Below are positions 16,127-21,827 of a DNA stretch of 21,827 nucleotides, piece by piece. Both the position numbers and the translations under genes were made by a program. The DNA is from CAZART01 sp964487555 (GTDB lineage: Bacteria; Bacteroidota; Rhodothermia; Rhodothermales; VXPQ01), in the NCBI GenBank assembly GCA_964487555.1, contig CAZART010000091.1:1-21827 (forward strand), in the 5' to 3' direction. The notes under the pieces were generated by a model, which ran no database searches, was not told where the DNA came from, and was given only the letters and a program-made list of their open reading frames with translations. Numbering within the stretch: position 1 is the stretch's first letter; every line of letters starts with the position of its first letter.

Positions 16127-16147
16127 CCCGGTGTCGCGCACGCCGGG
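16127..16147. terminator. Small hairpin between convergent genes, weak terminator candidate
   Basis: CCCGG (16127-16131) pairs with CCGGG (16143-16147) directly after the transporter stop and just before the end of the convergent gene. Neither strand has a good T-tract, so a terminator role is only suggested by position. Confidence 0.3.
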
Positions 16148-16152
16148 CTTCC

Positions 16153-18798
16153 TCAATAAAGAAACGTGTAATTGAGCTTGACGAGAAAGACGTTTTCCGG
16201 AAACACGTCGAGAACGTCGGAGATCTGCACATCGAAGGGCCGCGCATAGGGTGACGGGCCCCAGGGAGCGAACGGGTTTAGGACGCGCTCGGCGCTCCTG
16301 CCGTGCGTCCAGACAACGAAGAGGGCCGATCCCGGCCGGTATTCCCAGCGAAGAACAACGTTCGACTGCAAGTTGCTGAATGCGAACTCGTCGCGTTTCG
16401 GGAAGCCGTCGAAGCTCGCGAGCTCGTCGCGGTTCCGTAGAATCTGAAACCGGTCGTAGCGGCCCCGCGCCAGGAAGAGCTGGCTATAAAGCTGAAGGGA
16501 CAGATGGGTCGTAAAGGTGACGGTGCTGCGAACCGTGAAATCCAGCGAACGCGTATCTCGTTCACCGAAAACGGGGACGAAGAAGGAGCCGGGGACTTCG
16601 GACGTGACTCCTGAGAGAATGCGGTCGAGGCCCGCGTCGTTTTCGATCGCCACGAAATCGTCTGGCTCGAGCTCTGCCGGCGGCGCCGCCGCCCGGCCGA
16701 TCATCCAGCCGGTACCCGACCGACGGAATGTTTCGTTCGACATCCAGGCCGTGACACCGTCCTCCCATTCGGCCTCTAGATTCGCCCAGAGGGACAGCCG
16801 GCTGCCGGCATTCCACTGTACCCAGACTCCGGCTTCAAGCTCGCGCCCTCCCTCAGCGTCCACGCCGATGGCCGCCTCGGGGCTTACCTGCCAGATCTTC
16901 CTGCTGTCGGTCTCCATCTCCACGTCCACGCCGACGGAAAACGGCTGCGCCCGAGGACCCAGCCCGCGGGTCTCATAGAGATCGTATCCTCCGAACAGAT
17001 TATCGAGCGACAGGCCGAGCTCGATGCTCTGGAACGTCCTAAGATCGGCCTCCGCCCCCACGTCCAGGCTCTGTCCCAGATTCAGTCCCTCGTCGTACGA
17101 AAATCGCTGTATGGTGAAGTATTCGAGACCGGCACGCTGGAAAGGTCCGAAAGGATGGCTGCCGTTGATGCCGTATTCACCACTGCTCAAAAGCGCAATG
17201 AAGTTATTCTCGTTGAGCTGTCCCAGATCGTTTACCTGAAAATGATCACTGAACACATCGAGGCCGGCAAATCCGGTTAAATCTCCCTGCCGCTTCCGAA
17301 GCCACACCTTCGTGGCGAAGCCTGTCTCGCTGTCTTCACGCGCCGTCCAACGCCGGTGGGATAAGGATGCGAACCCTTCCACGCCGTATCGATTCTCTTG
17401 AAAGCGAAGGTCGTAGTCGGCGCCGGCCGTGAGGCTGGATCGCCGGCCTACCTGTACGTCGGGTGCGTTAAACACGGTGACGATGCCTCCTGCAGACGAG
17501 AACGCGCCGACTTGCTGCGTGAGCCGGGTGACTCCGTAGTGGTGGACGTTATCGAAGCCGTTTCCGGTCGTGGCGGCAAGGATTCCCATCGAAAGTCCGC
17601 CTGCCGTGCGCCCAGAAAGCTTACCCGCACCCAGGATGGGTGATCGTGCCCCTATTCGGCGCGTATAAAGCAGTCGTCCAGGACCGACGAAGAACCGGAA
17701 GATCTGCGTTCCCTCGACAAAAAACGGTCGTCGCTCGTCGAAAAACGTCTCAAACGCGGAAAGATTCAGCACTGCGGGATCGGACTCAACCTGGCCGAAG
17801 TCCGGGTTCACTGTGGCGTCGAGCGTGACGTTGGAGCCGAGACCGACTTTCACGTCGCCGCCCATGTCGATGCTGCCGTCATGCACGGCCGAGCCGGGCA
17901 CGTCCGCGTCCTCCGTCCGCTCCAGGCGGGAGACGGTATACGGCCGGATCTGCAGATTGCGCCGGGGCCGGATGCCCTCCATGCCCGTAAGCAAACCGAA
18001 CCGCGCCACCAGATTGTCCCTTTCCGAACGCGGCACGAGCGGCCACTCTACCTGTTCACTGAGGCGCGGGATGAGCCGCACGAAATGGATGCCCCACGTC
18101 TGTTCGTGAACGTCGGAGAATCGTAGCATACTGTACGGTATGCGCATTTCCACAACCCAGCCTTCGGACGTCACGCGGGCATCCGAATACCACACCGCAT
18201 CCCACGAGTCATCGGCGTCGAGTGGACCGGGCCCGCCGCCGCCTTCACTCTTAATTGCGTCGTGCTGCACACCGGCCGCATTCACCCCGAACACATACGC
18301 CGTGCGTCGATCGAAGTGAGAGTCAATCGAGACGAAGAACCAATCCGCCCGATTAACGTCGTCCCTGCGACCGAGCGCGTCATCGATCTGCGACGGCTGG
18401 TCGTCATAGTTTATCGCCCCGACGTACAGATTTGCATCACCGAAGAGAACGCGCACCTCGGTCCGCTGCGACGCGGCCGCACCCTCGGTTGGCTCGAATT
18501 GCGAAAAATCCGTGGCCACCTCGGCCAATTGCCATGCTTCTTCGTCAAGCCGCGCATCGATAGAAAGGGGAGATGAGATTTTCGACGCCGACAGAGATCG
18601 AGAAGAAACCGACTGCGCCGCGGCGGGCGTGTAGTCGAATGACGAAAAAGCGAGAACCAGGACCGCCAGATATGTCGTCAGCGACTCGATTCCACCCCTT
18701 TTTAGCGGCTTCCTGCGATCGCTATGATTTGATGCCGTACGGAATTCCCGCAAGTATCCTCTAGAATCTCGTTCTTGACGTGAAGCCTTCGTCGCCAT
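16153..18798 (-). CDS. Outer-membrane β-barrel protein with CBM9-like domain (DUF5916 family)
   Basis: 881 residues as drawn. A basic stretch (29-35) and hydrophobic core (about 41-54) ending at PAAAQ (58-62) form a Sec signal peptide. Next comes a domain like the carbohydrate-binding family 9/DOMON fold (about 75-270: LSIDARLDEEAWQLAE, RADWFFVSIDSHFD, EGWVVEMRIPYSMLRF). A long DUF5916 region follows, with VNPDFGQVESDPAVLNLSAF and FFDERRPFFVEG, and then alternating β-strands to a C-terminus ending in NYTFLY, the aromatic end typical of outer-membrane barrels. Such proteins are common in Bacteroidota and relatives; their function is unknown, possibly uptake or surface binding. The start is doubtful: the ATG at 18798 has no ribosome binding site and gives an unusually long n-region, while AAGGGG sits at 18695-18700 just before the hydrophobic segment with only non-standard codons after it. 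Confidence 0.88.
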   Translation of the reverse strand: MATKASRQERDSRGYLREFRTASNHSDRRKPLKRGGIESLTTYLAVLVLAFSSFDYTPAAAQSVSSRSLSASKISSPLSIDARLDEEAWQLAEVATDFSQFEPTEGAAASQRTEVRVLFGDANLYVGAINYDDQPSQIDDALGRRDDVNRADWFFVSIDSHFDRRTAYVFGVNAAGVQHDAIKSEGGGGPGPLDADDSWDAVWYSDARVTSEGWVVEMRIPYSMLRFSDVHEQTWGIHFVRLIPRLSEQVEWPLVPRSERDNLVARFGLLTGMEGIRPRRNLQIRPYTVSRLERTEDADVPGSAVHDGSIDMGGDVKVGLGSNVTLDATVNPDFGQVESDPAVLNLSAFETFFDERRPFFVEGTQIFRFFVGPGRLLYTRRIGARSPILGAGKLSGRTAGGLSMGILAATTGNGFDNVHHYGVTRLTQQVGAFSSAGGIVTVFNAPDVQVGRRSSLTAGADYDLRFQENRYGVEGFASLSHRRWTAREDSETGFATKVWLRKRQGDLTGFAGLDVFSDHFQVNDLGQLNENNFIALLSSGEYGINGSHPFGPFQRAGLEYFTIQRFSYDEGLNLGQSLDVGAEADLRTFQSIELGLSLDNLFGGYDLYETRGLGPRAQPFSVGVDVEMETDSRKIWQVSPEAAIGVDAEGGRELEAGVWVQWNAGSRLSLWANLEAEWEDGVTAWMSNETFRRSGTGWMIGRAAAPPAELEPDDFVAIENDAGLDRILSGVTSEVPGSFFVPVFGERDTRSLDFTVRSTVTFTTHLSLQLYSQLFLARGRYDRFQILRNRDELASFDGFPKRDEFAFSNLQSNVVLRWEYRPGSALFVVWTHGRSAERVLNPFAPWGPSPYARPFDVQISDVLDVFPENVFLVKLNYTFLY

Positions 18799-18891
18799 TG
18801 GGCGGTATCGAGGCTGTACTTTGGCAACATACGGGAAGCGTCACAGATCCGACCGACATCAACGATCGGCTGCACCGCCGCGTCACGAAAT

Positions 18892-18912
18892 GCATTCGGC
18901 TGTAGCGAATGC
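18892..18912. promoter_or_regulatory. Perfect 7-bp dyad in the divergent promoter region, candidate operator
   Basis: GCATTCG (18892-18898) and CGAATGC (18906-18912) are separated by 7 bases. The element lies 94 bases upstream of the outer-membrane protein start and 97 upstream of the UPF0182 start, so a bound protein could affect both. Its role is inferred from position and symmetry alone. Confidence 0.4.
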
Positions 18913-19008
18913 CGCAAGCCGGACGTCGCGCCGCGCCATCGCGGCATCGGAACTGTGCCGCAAAAAAAGGTATGCTCCGTTTTCGCATCGACCATATCCA
19001 CTGAACAC

Positions 19009-21723
19009 ATGTCCCCACGTAAGCTGCGCATTGCGCTCTACATCGTCATTCCGCTCATCCTCGTCATCATCTCGACGGGCTGGATCTTCGAATGGCTCTG
19101 GATGGAAAATCTGGGGTATACAGGCATCTACTGGACGCTGAAAGGCACGAAAGCCGCCCTTCTCGTGGCCGCCTTCCTCGTCGCGGGAGCTTATCTCGTT
19201 CCGAACTTTAGATTGCTCACGGATCGACTCCGTTCGGCATCCTTCGTCGGAACGCCGCTGCAGGAACTGAACATCAACCTGGCGCGCGCCGATCACCACC
19301 GACAGGCGAAACGGTTCTTGACGGTGATTGCGCTCATTATTGCGCTGCTTTTCGCCTTCAGCGTTTCTGCCCGATGGGACGCCTCACTCCGATTTCTATG
19401 GCACTCGCCGTTCGGCAGCGACGATCCGGTGTTCGGCCACGATATCGGCTATTATCTCTTTCAGCTGCCGTTCTGGGAGTTGATTCAGACTTCTCTCACG
19501 GTCCTGGCCTTTCTCGTGATCGCACTGCTGACGGCGATGTACGTCTTCGGCGGACTCCTCCGGTTTGACGGGCGGGAGGGCGTCGTCGCACATCCGCTCG
19601 TAATGAATCAGCTCAAAACGAACGTGGTCGTATGGCTGCTTCTCCTCGCCTGGGGACTTTATCTCGACCGCTATCAACTATTATTCAAGAGCGACGGACT
19701 TATTTTCGGGGCAGGTTACACGGACATCCACATCGTGCTGCCGGCGATCTGGATCACCATCGTCCTGGTGCTCCTGCTTGCCGTACTCGTTGCCGCCAGC
19801 CGCTGGACCCGTCTCCGTAAACCGATCGCCATCGCCACCGCTGCCCTTGTCCTGGTCTGGCTCGGCGGCCGCTTGCTCGTGCCGGCGATGATCCAGCAGT
19901 TCTCCGTCGAGCCGAATGAGCTCGTGCTGGAGAGACCGTATCTGGAGTACAACATCGAGATGACGCGGCTGGCCTATGGCCTCGACAGGGTCCAGGAGAT
20001 CGAATATGAGGCCGACGATACCCTCACCGTAGACGACATCCGCAATAATCAGGATGCCGTCGACAATATCCGCCTCTGGGACCCGCGCCTGCTGATTGAG
20101 ACGTACAAACAGCTCCAGGAAATCCGCTCGTACTACGAGTTCTACTCGGTGGACAATGACCGGTATATGGTGGATGGCGACGTCACGCAGATGATGCTCG
20201 CGGCACGCGAGATTTCCCCCACGCTGCCGGGTCAGTCCGATTCCTGGGTGAATCGGCGCCTCCAGTTTACGCACGGCTACGGCCTCGTCATGAGTCCTGT
20301 GACGGAGACCAACCGGCAGGGCGAGCCGGTGCTGGTCATCCGCGACCTTCCACCCGTCTCCTCGAGCGATGATTTGCGTGTCGATAACGCGGCGATCTAT
20401 TTCGGCGAGTCGAGTGAGGGCTATTACATCGTCAACAGCAACGCCGAAGAACTCGACTATCCGGCCGGGGACGCCAACGTCTACTCGAGCTATGAAGGCA
20501 CCGGTGGAATCGCTTTCAGCAGCTGGTGGCGCAAACTGCTCTTCGCCTGGGAGCTCGGTGACATCAACATCCTGCTATCGGATTACATTCGGCCGGATAG
20601 CCGCCTGCAGATCTGGCGCGGCGTGCAGGACCGAATTCGCAGACTCACGCCGTTCCTGCGGTTGGATGCAGATCCGTACCTCGTACTGGATCAGGGCAGG
20701 CTCTTCTGGATTCAGGACGCCTACACGACCTCGGCGAAATTCCCATACGCACAGCCCTTCGCGAGCTTCAACTACATCAGAAACTCCGTAAAGATCGTCG
20801 TCGACGCCTACGAGGGTTCCGTGGATTATTACGTCGTAGATGAGGCAGACCCCGTGCTTCAGGTCTACAGCTCCATCTTCCCGAACGTCTTCAAATCGCG
20901 CGACCAGCTTCCGGAGGGCCTGGAGCGACAGTTCCGTTATCCCCAGGATCTCTTTGAGATTCAGATCGAGGTCTACAACCGCTATCACATGACGCGGCCT
21001 CAGGTTTTCTACAACAATGAAGATCTCTGGACACGGCCGAACGAGAAGTACGGCGGCCGGCAGCTCCTCATGGAGCCCTATTACGTGCTGGCGCGGCTGC
21101 CCGAGAGTGAGACGCTGGCTTTCATGCTCATCAGCCCGCTGACGCCTGCCAATCGAGATAATATGATTTCGTGGATCGCGGCAAAGTCGGATCCGGCGGA
21201 ATACGGCGAGCTCGTCGTATACAAGCTGCCGAAACAACGCCTGATCTACGGTCCGGCCCAGATCGAGGCCCGGATCGACCAGGACCCGGACATCTCCCGG
21301 CAGATCGCCCTCTGGGATCAGCGCGGATCGCGCGTGATTCGCGGCAACCTGATGGTCATTCCCATTGAGAGCTCGTTCCTGTACGTCGAGCCTGTATTCC
21401 TGCTCGCCGAAGGCGTCGACATCCCACAGCTTCAGCGTGTGATCGTTGCGATCGGCGACGCCGTCGCGATGGAGCCGACAATGGGAGAAGCGCTGTTTCA
21501 ACTCTTCGGCGACGTCGCCGCGCCGCTCATCGCGGATATTCCGGACGTGCTGCCGAGTCCGGGTGCTGCCGCGGATACGACGCAGGTGCGCGTTGTGGAG
21601 AGCGCGGACCTCCAGCGAGCTCGATCGCTCTGGCGCGACGTTCGTAACGCCCTGGAAGCCGGAAACTGGACGCGCTACGGTGAGCTTATGGATGAACTGG
21701 ATGCGTTGATCGGGGAGGAATAG
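19009..21723 (+). CDS. UPF0182 family large membrane protein
   Basis: 904 residues of the UPF0182/COG1615 family, whose function is unknown. The N-terminal third has seven hydrophobic segments, first seen in LYIVIPLILVIISTGWIFEW. The family-typical WLWMENLGYTGIYW follows the first, and VFGHDIGYYLFQLPFWELI lies between the third and fourth. The last segment ends near residue 310. The rest (about 310-904) is a large extracytoplasmic domain containing the conserved NELVLERPYLEYNIEMTRLAYGL region (split here by family variation), YPEDLF-like RYPQDLFEIQIEVYNRYHM, and MEPYYVLARLP. The C-terminus ends in an acidic helix typical of the family. The frame is open back to a GTG at 18955, but the 18 extra residues are not family-like, so ATG 19009 is preferred; there is no good ribosome binding site. 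Confidence 0.92.
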   Translation: MSPRKLRIALYIVIPLILVIISTGWIFEWLWMENLGYTGIYWTLKGTKAALLVAAFLVAGAYLVPNFRLLTDRLRSASFVGTPLQELNINLARADHHRQAKRFLTVIALIIALLFAFSVSARWDASLRFLWHSPFGSDDPVFGHDIGYYLFQLPFWELIQTSLTVLAFLVIALLTAMYVFGGLLRFDGREGVVAHPLVMNQLKTNVVVWLLLLAWGLYLDRYQLLFKSDGLIFGAGYTDIHIVLPAIWITIVLVLLLAVLVAASRWTRLRKPIAIATAALVLVWLGGRLLVPAMIQQFSVEPNELVLERPYLEYNIEMTRLAYGLDRVQEIEYEADDTLTVDDIRNNQDAVDNIRLWDPRLLIETYKQLQEIRSYYEFYSVDNDRYMVDGDVTQMMLAAREISPTLPGQSDSWVNRRLQFTHGYGLVMSPVTETNRQGEPVLVIRDLPPVSSSDDLRVDNAAIYFGESSEGYYIVNSNAEELDYPAGDANVYSSYEGTGGIAFSSWWRKLLFAWELGDINILLSDYIRPDSRLQIWRGVQDRIRRLTPFLRLDADPYLVLDQGRLFWIQDAYTTSAKFPYAQPFASFNYIRNSVKIVVDAYEGSVDYYVVDEADPVLQVYSSIFPNVFKSRDQLPEGLERQFRYPQDLFEIQIEVYNRYHMTRPQVFYNNEDLWTRPNEKYGGRQLLMEPYYVLARLPESETLAFMLISPLTPANRDNMISWIAAKSDPAEYGELVVYKLPKQRLIYGPAQIEARIDQDPDISRQIALWDQRGSRVIRGNLMVIPIESSFLYVEPVFLLAEGVDIPQLQRVIVAIGDAVAMEPTMGEALFQLFGDVAAPLIADIPDVLPSPGAAADTTQVRVVESADLQRARSLWRDVRNALEAGNWTRYGELMDELDALIGEE

Positions 21724-21742
21724 CGTCACACGGCCGGCGGAA

Positions 21743-21827
21743 ACGCACACCTACGAGTTTGCCAACAGCATCGGCAGTGTCGCACTGGCCCTCATCCTGT
21801 TCGACGGCGGCCTTCGGACTTCGCTAG
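21743..21827 (+). CDS. Fragment of K+/H+ antiporter (NhaP2/CvrA-like), N-terminus missing, cut by window edge
   Basis: The last 85 bases translate to a stretch containing YEFANSIGSVALALILFDGG followed by LRTSL. It matches the second membrane region of CPA1-type potassium/proton antiporters (compare LALAIILLDGGMRT in E. coli NhaP2). In those proteins about 55 residues, including the first membrane segment, precede this point. Here the frame is closed by a stop at 21707-21709 inside the UPF0182 gene. No ATG, GTG or TTG occurs between that stop and the matching region. So either the gene is broken, or the junction is an assembly or recombination chimera. The sequence continues beyond the window, so I cannot tell whether the rest is intact. 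Confidence 0.6.

Overview
This is a GC-rich chromosomal window from a Gram-negative bacterium. It has an outer-membrane β-barrel gene, a bacterial cation-chloride-cotransporter homologue, a second-type elongation factor G and several genes with poor Shine-Dalgarno sites. The mix would fit the Rhodothermota/Salinibacter side of Bacteroidota, but that placement is a guess from gene content and not a measured one. I see no insertion sequence, CRISPR array, tRNA or rRNA.

Left part (1-4200): the minus-strand gene entering from the left edge is an EF-G-type translational GTPase. It is divergent, across a 479-base gap with a strong hairpin, from tsaB (t6A tRNA modification) and accD (acetyl-CoA carboxylase β subunit). 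The AccD has lost three of the four cysteines of its zinc ribbon.

Middle left (4200-8700), all on the minus strand: an ECF-type sigma factor is followed after 4 bases by a membrane Ser/Thr protein kinase with a C-terminal TPR region. This is a sigma/kinase pair with no visible anti-sigma factor. The sigma factor carries Ser/Thr where most ECF sigmas have acidic residues, and its upstream region holds repeated CCGTCAC elements. Upstream lie a two-hairpin terminator, a small acidic protein and a small zinc-ribbon protein, both of unknown function.

Middle right (8990-13625), plus strand: a soluble GAF/multi-PAS histidine kinase, a stand-alone receiver and a receiver-SpoIIE/RsbU-type phosphatase form a compact signalling operon. 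Its likely output is partner switching (dephosphorylation of an anti-anti-sigma protein), but no such target is encoded here.

Right part (13727-21827): a cation-chloride cotransporter homologue, a convergent outer-membrane protein of the CBM9-like/DUF5916 type, and a large UPF0182 membrane protein. At the very edge is a fragment of a K+/H+ antiporter whose N-terminus is missing and which has no start codon. The two recognisable transport genes suggest ion homeostasis as a local theme.

The most interesting items are the sigma/kinase pair with its repeat-containing promoter region, the zinc-ribbon-less AccD, the headless antiporter at the edge, and the two unknown small proteins beside the signalling operon.
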